This document shows positions 16,565 through 24,758 of a stretch of 26,121 bases of DNA, one piece after another. This DNA is from CAYSRM01 sp964475205 (GTDB taxonomy: Bacteria; Verrucomicrobiota; Kiritimatiellia; UBA8416; CAYSRM01), in NCBI GenBank assembly GCA_964475205.1, contig CAYYVQ010000040.1, positions 1-26,121 of the forward strand, read 5' to 3'. Below the pieces are notes generated by a model, which was not told where the DNA came from, did no database searches, and saw only the letters and a program-made list of their open reading frames with translations. Within the stretch, counting starts at the first letter, position 1. Every line of letters begins with the position of its first letter. Both the position numbers and the translations under genes were made by a program.

Positions 16565-16600
16565 TTGACAGTTAGAAACCATTTTGGTTTCAATATAAAA
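16565..16600 (+). promoter_or_regulatory. Rrf2-type operator inside the rrf2-hcp promoter
   Basis: A consensus -35 TTGACA (16565-16570) is followed by the perfect palindrome GAAACCA-TTT-TGGTTTC (16574-16590) and then an AT-rich -10 region (CAATATAAAA, 16591-16600). A palindrome between -35 and -10 is a classic repressor site, and the first gene encodes an Rrf2 regulator, so autoregulation is likely. The rrf2 ATG begins at 16601 directly after the -10 region with no Shine-Dalgarno sequence, so the transcript may be leaderless. Confidence 0.6.
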
Positions 16601-17005
16601 ATGAAACTAATCAGGCGAGATACGGATTATGCGTTTGCGGCGCTTGTCTATCTTGCAAAGCATTCCGGCGACGGGCGTTTGTCGGCTGCTGAGCTGGCAG
16701 GGGCTCTTGAGCTGCCCCATGGATTTCTTCGCAAGATAATGAAGGCGCTGAGCAGGGAAGGGATCGTCTCTTCATCAACCGGCAAAGGCGGCGGATTTGA
16801 GTTGATTGCCGATCCGGAAGAACTCTGTGTCTATGACGTAATCCGGGCAGTCCAGGGGCCTATACATGGAACAGCCTGCGCCGTGAACCGGCATATATGT
16901 CCGAACACCGGTCATTGTCCGGTCAGGCGCGTTATGATGGGAGTAGAAAAAAAGCTTCAGGCCGAACTGGCAGGGGTACGCATATCTGATCTGATGAAGA
17001 GTTAA
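16601..17005 (+). CDS. Rrf2-family transcriptional regulator, probable Fe-S nitric oxide sensor
   Basis: The 134-aa protein has the Rrf2 winged-helix start MKLIRRDTDYAFAALVYLAKH, the recognition region LPHGFLRKIMKALSREGIVSSSTGKGGGFEL and the three-cysteine cluster motif Cys93-x6-Cys100-x5-Cys106 (ACAVNRHICPNTGHCPVRR). This motif binds an Fe-S cluster in IscR- and NsrR-type members. The next gene is hcp, a common target of NO-responsive regulators, so an NsrR-like role is favoured over IscR. An upstream TTG at 16565 would extend the ORF but lies in the -35 box, so ATG 16601 is the start. Confidence 0.88.
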   Translation: MKLIRRDTDYAFAALVYLAKHSGDGRLSAAELAGALELPHGFLRKIMKALSREGIVSSSTGKGGGFELIADPEELCVYDVIRAVQGPIHGTACAVNRHICPNTGHCPVRRVMMGVEKKLQAELAGVRISDLMKS

Positions 17006-17042
17006 GAAGCGATAACCGGAGAAAAGTAAAGGAGTTAATACT

Positions 17043-18713
17043 ATGAGCAGTATGTTTTGTTATCAGTGTGAGCAGACGGCAAAAGGAACGGGATGCACCG
17101 CCCACGGCGTGTGCGGTAAAGATCCCGAAACCGCGGCGCTCCAGGATCTGTTGATCCATATCGCTGAAGGAGTCAGCCAGTACGCGCACCGTGCCAGGAA
17201 ACTGGGCGCATCACATCGCCCGGCAGACCTGTTTGTCGTGGAGGCATTGTTTACCACTGTGACAAATGTGGACTTCGATCCGAAGCGCGTGGCTGAGACT
17301 ATTCGTCGCGGCGCGGCGGTACGCAGCGAGATCCAGTCGGTGTACAAGAAAGTGTGCAAGGAAAAAGGCGAACACCCGGAAACACTGGCGGCCGACGCGG
17401 CAATCGAACCGGCGCAGGACCTTCAAGGGCTGATTCGGCAGGGTGAAGGTGTGACCATTCAGAAGCGTATTGACGACCTGGGTAATGATGTCGCCGGACT
17501 CCAGGAACTGATTACCTACGGCTTGAAGGGCATGGCAGCCTATGTGGATCACGCTCATATCCTTGGGCAGGAGGACGACGAAGTCTACGCGTTTATCCAC
17601 GAAGCCATGGACTTTCTGGCAGGCAACCCATCGGATATAGATGCTCTGGTTGCCATGGCGCTCAGGGTCGGCGAAGTCAATCTCCGGGCGATGGAACTGC
17701 TTGATGCAGCGAATACCGGAAACTACGGGCATCCCGAGCCGACACAGGTGCGAGTAACGCCGGTCGCGGGCAAGAGCATCCTGGTCTCGGGGCACGACCT
17801 GAAGGATCTGAAGATGCTGCTTGAACAGACTGAAGGCAAGGGCATCAACGTATATACGCACGGAGAGATGCTGCCCTGTCTGGCTTATCCCGAAATGAAG
17901 AAGTATGCCCATCTGGCCGGTAACTATGGCGGCGCCTGGCAGGATCAGCGCAAGGAGTTCGAGGAGTTTCCCGGCGCGATTCTTATGACAACCAACTGTA
18001 TCCAGAAGCCCAAGGAGAGCTACAAAGCGCGTATCTTTACTACAGGACTCGTGGCGTGGCCGGATGTAAAGCACATTGTGGCTGATGTTGACGGCAACAA
18101 GGACTTCAGCCCGGTAATCGAGGCCGCGCTTGAGGCTCCGGGGTATGAGGATGACGCAGAGGAGAAGAATATCACAATCGGCTTTGCGCGCAATGCTGTG
18201 CTGGGCGTGGCTGACAAGGTCATTGATGCCGTGAAAGCCGGGCATATCAGGCATTTCTTTCTGATCGGCGGATGCGACGGCGCTAAATCCGGCCGTAACT
18301 ACTACACGGAACTCGCTCAGCAGGTGCCTGAGGATTGTGTAATTCTAACGCTTGCCTGCGGCAAATACCGGTTTAACAAGCTCGACTTTGGCGATATCGG
18401 AGGTATCCCGCGCCTGCTCGATTGCGGCCAATGCAACGACGCGTACAGCGCCATACAGATTGCGGTGGCGCTTGCAAATGCCTTCGGCTGCGGTGTAAAC
18501 GAGCTGCCTCTGAGCATGGTCCTTAGCTGGTACGAGCAGAAAGCGGTCTGCATCCTGCTGACTCTGCTGCATCTGGGAATCCAGGATATGCGGCTAGGGC
18601 CGTCATTGCCGGCGTTTGTAGGGCCAAACGTTCTTGATGTGCTGATAGAGAAATTCAACCTGACGCCGATCAGCACGCCTGATGAAGACCTCAAGGCAAT
18701 GCTCGGCAAGTGA
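17043..18713 (+). CDS. hcp: Hybrid cluster protein (hydroxylamine / NO reductase)
   Basis: Hcp carries a [4Fe-4S] cluster and a hybrid Fe-S-O cluster and reduces NO or hydroxylamine in the cytoplasm during nitrosative stress. The N-terminal motif Cys6-x2-Cys9-x8-Cys18-x5-Cys24 is the arrangement typical of Hcps from anaerobes. Downstream motifs include THGEMLPCLAYP, GNYGGAWQDQ, TTNCIQKP, FLIGGCDGAKSGRNYYTE, LACGKYRFNKLDFGDIGGIPRLLDCGQCNDAYSAI and VLSWYEQKAVCILLTLLHLGI, which hold the hybrid-cluster ligands. Length is 556 aa, normal for the family. AAAGGAG lies eight bases before the ATG. It is 37 bases after the Rrf2 gene and probably co-transcribed with it. Confidence 0.95.
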   Translation: MSSMFCYQCEQTAKGTGCTAHGVCGKDPETAALQDLLIHIAEGVSQYAHRARKLGASHRPADLFVVEALFTTVTNVDFDPKRVAETIRRGAAVRSEIQSVYKKVCKEKGEHPETLAADAAIEPAQDLQGLIRQGEGVTIQKRIDDLGNDVAGLQELITYGLKGMAAYVDHAHILGQEDDEVYAFIHEAMDFLAGNPSDIDALVAMALRVGEVNLRAMELLDAANTGNYGHPEPTQVRVTPVAGKSILVSGHDLKDLKMLLEQTEGKGINVYTHGEMLPCLAYPEMKKYAHLAGNYGGAWQDQRKEFEEFPGAILMTTNCIQKPKESYKARIFTTGLVAWPDVKHIVADVDGNKDFSPVIEAALEAPGYEDDAEEKNITIGFARNAVLGVADKVIDAVKAGHIRHFFLIGGCDGAKSGRNYYTELAQQVPEDCVILTLACGKYRFNKLDFGDIGGIPRLLDCGQCNDAYSAIQIAVALANAFGCGVNELPLSMVLSWYEQKAVCILLTLLHLGIQDMRLGPSLPAFVGPNVLDVLIEKFNLTPISTPDEDLKAMLGK

Positions 18714-18729
18714 ATTTAAAACCGTGATT

Positions 18730-18760
18730 TCGTCCCGGCTCGAGAAAAGAACCGGGACGA
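18730..18760 (+). terminator. Hairpin after hcp, possible terminator
   Basis: TCGTCCCGG (18730-18738) pairs with CCGGGACGA (18752-18760) around a 13-base purine-rich loop, just after the hcp stop. A small CGCT-TTAT-AGCG hairpin follows at 18765-18776. There is no U-tract, so intrinsic termination would be weak. Confidence 0.45.
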
Positions 18761-19159
18761 GATCCGCTTTATAGCGAAGCCGGGCCGCACCACAGCGCTC
18801 GGACTTACTTATTGCCTGCAATGTTTCATCCTGACGGTGACTATTATAGCGACCTGGATATCCGGGGTCGGCCTTAAAAAGCTTGCCTGAGAATGAGACA
18901 CTACAGTAATATATTTGATTTGACCCCATCCGAAAAGGATCATGGAGTCGGCGGTTCCCCCGCCGCTAAAGCGCAGAAGATGCGCGCGACAGGCGATGGT
19001 CGATGGACTTTGCTCGTTTTGAGTCGCAACAGAAAGCCGATATGGAACATTAACGACGGAGACCCCCGTCTCCGGGTTATGGTAACATGCGATTTAGTTG
19101 GCCGCCATTTTCGGACAGGGTCTGGTTTGCGAAAACATTGGACTCAGGATCGGAAGATA
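18761..19159 (+). other. Hairpin-rich leader of the export operon
   Basis: The reading frame of the next gene runs back to 18893, but this part looks non-coding. It contains GACCCC-type sequence at 18921-18926, and hairpins CGGCGG-TTCCC-CCGCCG (18949-18965) and CGGAGAC-CCCC-GTCTCCG (19057-19074). No clear promoter with both boxes is seen, and no known riboswitch is recognised. Confidence 0.4.
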
Positions 19160-21076
19160 ATGATAAGGCTCGGGGTGTCGCAGGAAAATCACATTTTACA
19201 GCGTTCAGCGAGAGCAACGTGTCCCATTTCTATTCACAGACAAGTAATCCGGTTTTCTGTGTGTGCTGTTTTCTTATGTACTTCCCTAGCGGGTTGCCGG
19301 TCTGTTTCAGATTACAGGAACAAGGCAGATTCTGCGGCGGCCGGGCTTATATCCGTTGCGCAATCTAACGAACTGGGTAAAGTTGAGGATATTGACATTG
19401 AGCCCGCTGCGAAGACCCTGCGGCGCAGGCTGATTGAATCCCAGGATCTGACATACAATGAACTTGCTTCGCTTGGAACCCGGGCTTTGGCGGATAATGA
19501 ATACTGGCAGAAGGCGCATCACCTGGACGAAGCCGTTACCAATGGCAATCAGGTAGCGGTGGACAAAGCAGGTTCCTTGACGCTGGTCGATTGCATGAAG
19601 ATCGCTGCTGGAAACAGTCCTGAATTCCAGGCTGCCAAGGAAGAACTTTACAAGGCTGCCCTTGCTCTTGACCTGGAGCAGAACGAGTTCAGAAACACGT
19701 TCCAGGCTATGCTTTCAGGAGACTACAGTCTCGATCTTTCAGGCGGGGAAGATGTGGGTTTTGCCGGCCACTCGTCTGATTTAAGTATTAGCCGGAAATT
19801 TATGACCGGCGTTGAATTTACCAGCAGACTGGCGCTGGATATAGCGAGTCTTTTGACACAGGATCGCGGTTCTGCATTCGGAGTTGCCGCTGACGCCGGG
19901 ATTGCTATTCCGCTTCTTCGCGGATCAGGCCGGAAAATTGTCGGCGAGCCGCTCAAGCAGTCGTGGCGCAATCTGCTTTATGAAGTCCGAAGGTTTGAAA
20001 GATTTAAACGCACTTTTGCAGTAGATATAGGTCAAAGGTACCTTGGTGTTCTTGAGGAATATCAGCAGACTCAATATGTCGCTGAGAATTACGAGCGACT
20101 CAAGGCAGCGTCCCGGCGAGCCAGGCGTCTTGCCGAGTCAGGGAGACTGCCCGGGTTCCAGTATGACCAGGCTGTGCAGGACGAACTGCGCGCCAGGGCC
20201 AGATTGATCACAGCCAGGCAGAGGTATGCGCGGAACTTTGATGAATTCAAAGTTGATATGGGGCTTCCCCCCGACGCAGTGGTTAGTCTGGATAATAATG
20301 AATTACAGCGGTTGAAAACTGATACCAACCGAGTTGATCTGAGTATCGGCGAAACAGAGCCTTCTGCATCGGAAACGGAGACTTTATCCGGCGCCGGTAC
20401 GTCAATCGGGGGTGCTTTTGAAATTCCTTATTCCGAGGCAGTCCGTGTGGCCCTGGCTTCGCGTCTGGATCTGAAGACTGTTGCGGACAGGGTCGAGGAT
20501 GCACAGAGAAAAATCTATGTTGCGCAGGATAGACTACGTGGAGAACTGACCTTTATGGGAGAGGCCAGGGCCGGTGGGCGTCGGAATACGGTCGGATCTG
20601 TTGATAGTGGCGATGCTAAGCTTGATTTCGGCGAGGGTTCTTTGGGAGGGCTTCTGACTCTTGATCTTCCTTTAGAGCGGACAAAAGAAAGAAATGCCTA
20701 CAGGAACGAATTGATAAATCTTCAGCAGGCTGTTCGTGATTACCAGCAGCTTGAGGATAGAGTGAAGCTACAGGTTATGAACGTATTGAGAGACCTTGTT
20801 GAAGCGAGGGAAACGATGGTTAACCAGTCTAAAGCTGTCACCCTGGCGACGAAGCGGGTAGAAAGCACGGACCTGCTGCTCCAGGCGGGCAGGGCAGCGG
20901 TGCGAGATGTTCTGGAAGCCGAGGAATCTTTGCTGAGCGTACAAAATGCTTTAACCACGGCAATTGTAAACTATAGGACTGCCGAATGGCGGCTTCAGCG
21001 GGATATGGGCGTACTGGAAGTGAGCGAAAAGGGAATCTGGAAGGAATATGAACCGAAAAGGAACGATCAACAATGA
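19160..21076 (+). CDS. TolC-like outer-membrane efflux lipoprotein
   Basis: The 638-aa protein is an outer-membrane factor of the TolC/OEP family, forming the outer channel of a tripartite exporter. A hydrophobic segment ends in the lipobox LAGC (Cys46), so it should be lipidated. Typical OEP features follow: SLTLVDCMKIAAGNSPEFQAAKEELYKA, long alpha-helical hairpins (FKRTFAVDIGQRYLGVLEEYQQTQ..., KAASRRARRLAESGRLPGF), and a second half that repeats the pattern (EIPYSEAVRVALASRLDLKTVADRVEDAQ, VRDVLEAEESLLSVQNALTTAIVNYRTAEWRLQRDMGVLEV). ATG 19160 is chosen from GGAAG upstream; it gives an unusually long 28-residue n-region, so a non-ATG start nearer the hydrophobic core is possible. The stop overlaps the adaptor gene (ATGA). 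Confidence 0.88.
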   Translation: MIRLGVSQENHILQRSARATCPISIHRQVIRFSVCAVFLCTSLAGCRSVSDYRNKADSAAAGLISVAQSNELGKVEDIDIEPAAKTLRRRLIESQDLTYNELASLGTRALADNEYWQKAHHLDEAVTNGNQVAVDKAGSLTLVDCMKIAAGNSPEFQAAKEELYKAALALDLEQNEFRNTFQAMLSGDYSLDLSGGEDVGFAGHSSDLSISRKFMTGVEFTSRLALDIASLLTQDRGSAFGVAADAGIAIPLLRGSGRKIVGEPLKQSWRNLLYEVRRFERFKRTFAVDIGQRYLGVLEEYQQTQYVAENYERLKAASRRARRLAESGRLPGFQYDQAVQDELRARARLITARQRYARNFDEFKVDMGLPPDAVVSLDNNELQRLKTDTNRVDLSIGETEPSASETETLSGAGTSIGGAFEIPYSEAVRVALASRLDLKTVADRVEDAQRKIYVAQDRLRGELTFMGEARAGGRRNTVGSVDSGDAKLDFGEGSLGGLLTLDLPLERTKERNAYRNELINLQQAVRDYQQLEDRVKLQVMNVLRDLVEARETMVNQSKAVTLATKRVESTDLLLQAGRAAVRDVLEAEESLLSVQNALTTAIVNYRTAEWRLQRDMGVLEVSEKGIWKEYEPKRNDQQ

Positions 21077-22692
21077 CTGAAAATCTGGAAAAAAGATCAA
21101 AGAGATACCGTTCAATAGCTGCCATGGCTGCGGTAGCGGCAGCGTCGCTGGTTCTTTTTCTTCTGATGCTACCGGAGGGGGAAGAAGATGGCTCCGCAAC
21201 TGTGCCTTTCTTTGAGGTTGTCGAAGGGCCGCTGACAATCAGCGTTACGGAATCCGGAACAATCAAGCCGCGGGAACAGGTTATAATCAAGAGCGAGATC
21301 GAGGGTAGAAACACGATACTTTATCTTATTCCTGAAGGCGCCGAAGTTCAGAAAGGAGAGCTTCTGGTGGAGCTTGACGCAAGCTCGCTTAAGGATCAGA
21401 AAATCGACCAGGAAATCAGGGTACAGAACGCCGAAGCTTCTTATGTGCAGAGCCGCGAGAACCTTGCAGTTGTCAAGAACCAGGCTACAAGCAATGTGGA
21501 AAAGGCTCGACTGGATCTGAGATTTGCGAAGGAAGACCTGGCGCAATACAAGGATGGTGAATACCCCAACACTCTGAAAGAGAGAGAAGCAAAGATCACT
21601 CTTACCCGGGAAGAGCTGAAACGGGCTGAAGAAGAGCTTAAATGGTCCATGGTTCTTTTCGAAGAGAAATACATTGCTGAGTCCGAGTTGCAGGCGGATG
21701 AACTGGCGGTCAGCAAGGCTGAACTGGACCTTGAATTGGCTGAGAGCAGTCTGACGCTGCTGAAAGAATTCACCTACAAGCGGCAGATTGACCAGTTGCG
21801 GAGCGATATTGAGCAGGCGGAAATGGCCTATGAACGCATAAAAAGCAAAGCCGCCGCGGATGTTGTCCAGGCTGAAGCTGACCTGCGAGCGAAGGAACTG
21901 GATTTCAGGCGCCAGAAAGACAAACTCGCGAAGATAGAAGAACAGATTTCGAAGGCAAAGATAGTTGCCCCGCGGGATGGGCTGGTTGTTTACGCAACAA
22001 GCGCTGAATTCCGCTGGCGCGGAAATGCGGAGCCGCTGGATGAGGGGCAGGAGGTAAGAGAAAGGCAGGAATTGATTCATTTGCCGACAGCTTCAACATT
22101 TCTTACCGAAGTCAAGGTAAACGAATCCAACCTGGATAAGATTGAGGTTGGAATGCCGGTCAGGGTTACTGCTGGCGCGCTGCCTGGAAAGACTTTTTCA
22201 GGCGCAGTGGAAAAAATAGCTCCATTGGCGGATCCGACAAGCACTTTTCTCAATCCGGATTTGAAAGTATACAGAACTCAAGTTCAGATTGAAGGCGGCG
22301 GAAAACTCTTGAGAACAGGTATGAGTTGCGAGGTCGAGATTATTGTTCAGGACCTGGAATCCGCTGTATATGTCCCGGTGCAATGCGTGGTCAGACGCGG
22401 CGGTAATCCGGTTGTATATGTAAAGAATGGTGACGAGCTTGAAGAAAGGCGGATTGAAATCGGGCTCGACAATAACCGCATGGTACATGTGCTGGACGGG
22501 CTCAGCCCTGGCGAGAATGTATCGCTTGTGCCTCCTTTGAAGCGATCTGCCGCTGAAAACAGGGCAGGGGATACTGACAAAAAGACGAAACCTGATGGCA
22601 GGGGCAGGCAGAATGCAGGGCAGAGAGGCGAGGAAAGAAGGAAGAACCCCGTGAATTTACAAGAGCCGTCAGAAAAAAGTCCGTCACCTTGA
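21073..22692 (+). CDS. MacA/HlyD-like periplasmic adaptor (membrane fusion protein)
   Basis: This adaptor links the inner-membrane ABC permease to the outer-membrane channel. The 539-aa protein has a short cytoplasmic start, a membrane anchor (SIAAMAAVAAASLVLFLLMLP, about 15-35), a split biotinyl-lipoyl domain (TESGTIKPREQVIIKSEIEGR... and AKIVAPRDGLVVYATSAEFRW), a long coiled coil between them (about 115-295, rich in Glu, Lys, Ala), then beta-barrel and membrane-proximal domains (VKVNESNLDKIEVGMPVRVTAGALPGKTFSGAVEKIAPLA; VYVPVQCVVRRGGNPVVYVKNGDELEERRIEIG). The last 45 residues are charged and low-complexity (TDKKTKPDGRGRQ...), an extension not needed for the fold. The coiled coil is longer than in MacA. 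The start is preceded by AAGGAAC. Confidence 0.9.
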   Translation: MTENLEKRSKRYRSIAAMAAVAAASLVLFLLMLPEGEEDGSATVPFFEVVEGPLTISVTESGTIKPREQVIIKSEIEGRNTILYLIPEGAEVQKGELLVELDASSLKDQKIDQEIRVQNAEASYVQSRENLAVVKNQATSNVEKARLDLRFAKEDLAQYKDGEYPNTLKEREAKITLTREELKRAEEELKWSMVLFEEKYIAESELQADELAVSKAELDLELAESSLTLLKEFTYKRQIDQLRSDIEQAEMAYERIKSKAAADVVQAEADLRAKELDFRRQKDKLAKIEEQISKAKIVAPRDGLVVYATSAEFRWRGNAEPLDEGQEVRERQELIHLPTASTFLTEVKVNESNLDKIEVGMPVRVTAGALPGKTFSGAVEKIAPLADPTSTFLNPDLKVYRTQVQIEGGGKLLRTGMSCEVEIIVQDLESAVYVPVQCVVRRGGNPVVYVKNGDELEERRIEIGLDNNRMVHVLDGLSPGENVSLVPPLKRSAAENRAGDTDKKTKPDGRGRQNAGQRGEERRKNPVNLQEPSEKSPSP

Positions 22693-22701
22693 AGGTCCTG
22701 T

Positions 22702-23412
22702 ATGATTGAAACAGACAAAGACACAGCACAGGGAGCGCGCTTGACGGATGTGCGCAAGATGTACCGGATGGGGGCCCAGAGTGTGGAAGCCCTTGCTGGA
22801 GTTACGGCCGAGTTCAAAGCAGGCGCCTTCTGGGCGATCATGGGCGCGAGCGGTTCAGGAAAGAGCACGTTGCTGAATGTATTGGGGTGCCTTGATCGAC
22901 CCACGACTGGGAGCTATCATTTTGCCGGCAGGGATGTGAGTTCTCTCTCCGATGACGGACTTAGTGAAATCCGACTGCGGAGGATCGGGTTCATATTTCA
23001 GAGTTTCAATCTTATTCCCCAACTGGATGTGGAAGAGAACATATACCTGCCTCTTTATTACCTTGGATGGGATATTGAAGAAAGCAGAAATCGAGCTGCT
23101 GACCTTGCCGGAAGGGTGGGGTTGGAACAACGTCTGCATCATCGTCCGAGCGAACTTTCAGGGGGGCAACAACAGCGGGTAGCGATTGCGCGCGCGCTTG
23201 CGAATGATCCGGCTGTATTGCTGGCCGATGAGCCGACCGGGAACCTGGACAGCGCTACAGGAAAAGACATTATGGAATTGCTTTGCAACCTGAATGATCT
23301 TGGCAAAACCATCATCATGGTGACCCACGAAGAGCATATTGCGGCTTATGCGCACAACCGCATTATTATGCGCGACGGAAGAATTGATCACATTGTGGAG
23401 ACTCCCCGATGA
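22702..23412 (+). CDS. MacB/LolD-type ABC transporter ATP-binding protein
   Basis: The 236-aa ATPase powers the exporter. Walker A is GASGSGKST (Lys54), the Q-loop is FIFQSFNLIPQLDVEENI, the signature LSGGQQQRVAIARAL starts at 152, Walker B is AVLLADEPTG (Asp176, Glu177), and the switch histidine is His209 in MVTHEEH. This is the MacB/LolD/FtsE subfamily pattern. The domain is a separate polypeptide, unlike E. coli MacB where it is fused to the permease. ATG 22702 has AAGG upstream. The stop overlaps the permease start (ATGA). Confidence 0.95.
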   Translation: MIETDKDTAQGARLTDVRKMYRMGAQSVEALAGVTAEFKAGAFWAIMGASGSGKSTLLNVLGCLDRPTTGSYHFAGRDVSSLSDDGLSEIRLRRIGFIFQSFNLIPQLDVEENIYLPLYYLGWDIEESRNRAADLAGRVGLEQRLHHRPSELSGGQQQRVAIARALANDPAVLLADEPTGNLDSATGKDIMELLCNLNDLGKTIIMVTHEEHIAAYAHNRIIMRDGRIDHIVETPR

Positions 23413-24677
23413 GGAAATCAAAAATTTTAAGAAATGTTTCCCTTGGTATAAGGTCGCTTGTGCTTCATAAATTAAGATCGCTCCTGACAATGCTTGGAGT
23501 GGTTTTCGGCGTTGGAAGCGTAATTGCAATGCTGGCGGTTGGCGAGGGAGCAAGCCAGGAGGCCCTGGAACAGATCCGGAAGCTCGGAGCCAACAATATC
23601 ATTATTGACTCTGTCAAGCCGGTTGGGGAAGATTCCTCGGGCGCGGAGCGTGTGCGTATGAGCATGTTCGGACTGCTTTACGATGACGCCTTGCGGCTTT
23701 CTGAAAGCATGCCTATGATAGAGCGAACGGCGCCTGTTAAAGTTGTAAGGAAGACTGGCCGATTTCGAACCCGATCAATGGAATTAAGAGTTGTGGGCAC
23801 AACAGAGACATGGTTCGATCTTGTGGACCGTCCACTTGTGGCAGGCAGGGCGCTGGTGTCCGAGGATATTGAAACTGTGGGGAATGTGGTTGTGCTGACA
23901 GAACACGGCGCTCGAAAAATTCTGGCTACCGAAGCTGCTCTCGGTGAGGACCTTCAAATAGGCGATCAGTATTTCGAGGTGGTGGGCATTGTTCGCAATG
24001 CGGAGACAAGCGCAGGCAGCATAAAGACTCCGGACAGGCAGATTGACGCTTACATCCCGCTCTCTGTAGCTATCGAACGGTTTGGCGATATGTTCGTGCA
24101 GCGAAGCGCCGGGTCAATGACCAGGGAACTTGTTGAATTGCATCAGATCATTGTGTCGGTTGAAGACATAGAAAACGTTGAACCTGCGGCTATGGCAATC
24201 CGATCAATGCTGGAGCGTTTTCATAAAAAGAACGATTACAGGATCAGTGTTCCGCTTGCCCTTCTAAAACAGGCGGAGGCGACGAAGCGCACTTTCAGCA
24301 TCGTTCTCGGGTCCATAGCCGGCATCAGTCTTCTTGTCGGCGGAATCGGCATAATGAATATTATGTTGGCATCGGTCACTGAAAGAACCAGGGAAATCGG
24401 CATTCGGCGGGCAATAGGGGCCAAGAGACGCCAGATTGTCGGGCAATTCCTTATTGAGACTGTTGTTTTATCCACGGCGGGGGGAATTGTCGGAGTCTGT
24501 CTAGGCATATTCCTGCCCTGGCTGATCAGCAATCTTGCCGGTATGCCTACAGTAGTGCCTCTTTACAGTATCGTGTTGTCGCTGGGAATAAGCATGGGTG
24601 TTGGAATCATCTTCGGTTTGTATCCCGCAGTGCGCGCCGCGCGGCTGGACCCGATAGTTGCGCTCAGGCATGAGTAG
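23409..24677 (+). CDS. MacB-like ABC permease (FtsX/MacB_PCD family)
   Basis: The 422-aa membrane protein has the family N-terminus LRNVSLGIRSLVLHKLRSLLTMLGVVFGVGSVIAMLAVGEG with the first transmembrane helix at about 25-44. A periplasmic MacB_PCD domain (about 45-290) follows. Three C-terminal helices (about 295-320, 345-375, 385-410) include SLLVGGIGIMNIMLASVTERTREIGIRRAIGAKRRQI, the conserved FtsX cytoplasmic loop. With the ATPase, adaptor and outer-membrane factor it forms a mechanotransmission-type exporter. The substrate cannot be deduced; antibiotics, peptides, siderophores and lipoproteins are all possible for this family. Confidence 0.95.
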   Translation: MRKSKILRNVSLGIRSLVLHKLRSLLTMLGVVFGVGSVIAMLAVGEGASQEALEQIRKLGANNIIIDSVKPVGEDSSGAERVRMSMFGLLYDDALRLSESMPMIERTAPVKVVRKTGRFRTRSMELRVVGTTETWFDLVDRPLVAGRALVSEDIETVGNVVVLTEHGARKILATEAALGEDLQIGDQYFEVVGIVRNAETSAGSIKTPDRQIDAYIPLSVAIERFGDMFVQRSAGSMTRELVELHQIIVSVEDIENVEPAAMAIRSMLERFHKKNDYRISVPLALLKQAEATKRTFSIVLGSIAGISLLVGGIGIMNIMLASVTERTREIGIRRAIGAKRRQIVGQFLIETVVLSTAGGIVGVCLGIFLPWLISNLAGMPTVVPLYSIVLSLGISMGVGIIFGLYPAVRAARLDPIVALRHE

Positions 24678-24687
24678 GGGGAGGGGA

Positions 24688-24742
24688 GTGATTGGTGATT
24701 TACCCTGAGAGCGCCAGCGCCTCTGGGTAAATGACCAATCAC
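24688..24742. terminator. Long palindrome between convergent genes, possible bidirectional terminator
   Basis: GTGATTGGT-G-ATTTACCC (24688-24705) pairs with GGGTAAAT-G-ACCAATCAC (24725-24742), 17 of 18 positions, around an inner GC-rich arm (AGAGCGC...GCGCCTCT). It lies between the permease stop and the deoC stop, which face each other. No U-tract follows on either strand, so it may instead be a dispersed palindromic repeat. Confidence 0.5.
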
Positions 24743-24758
24743 GCCTCCAAAGGCCGCC

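Noticed and set aside
17211..18254. A 347-codon minus-strand ORF across hcp
   Set aside because: It is antisense to a clear hcp gene, and its composition reflects the reverse complement of hcp codons.
18912..18930. Vestigial transposase element end at the GACCCC motif upstream of the export operon
   Set aside because: Only a few bases resemble the element ends at 67 and 1755, and no transposase sequence adjoins it.
21169..22080. A 303-codon minus-strand ORF across the adaptor gene
   Set aside because: It mirrors the coiled-coil coding sequence and shows no independent domain or start signal.
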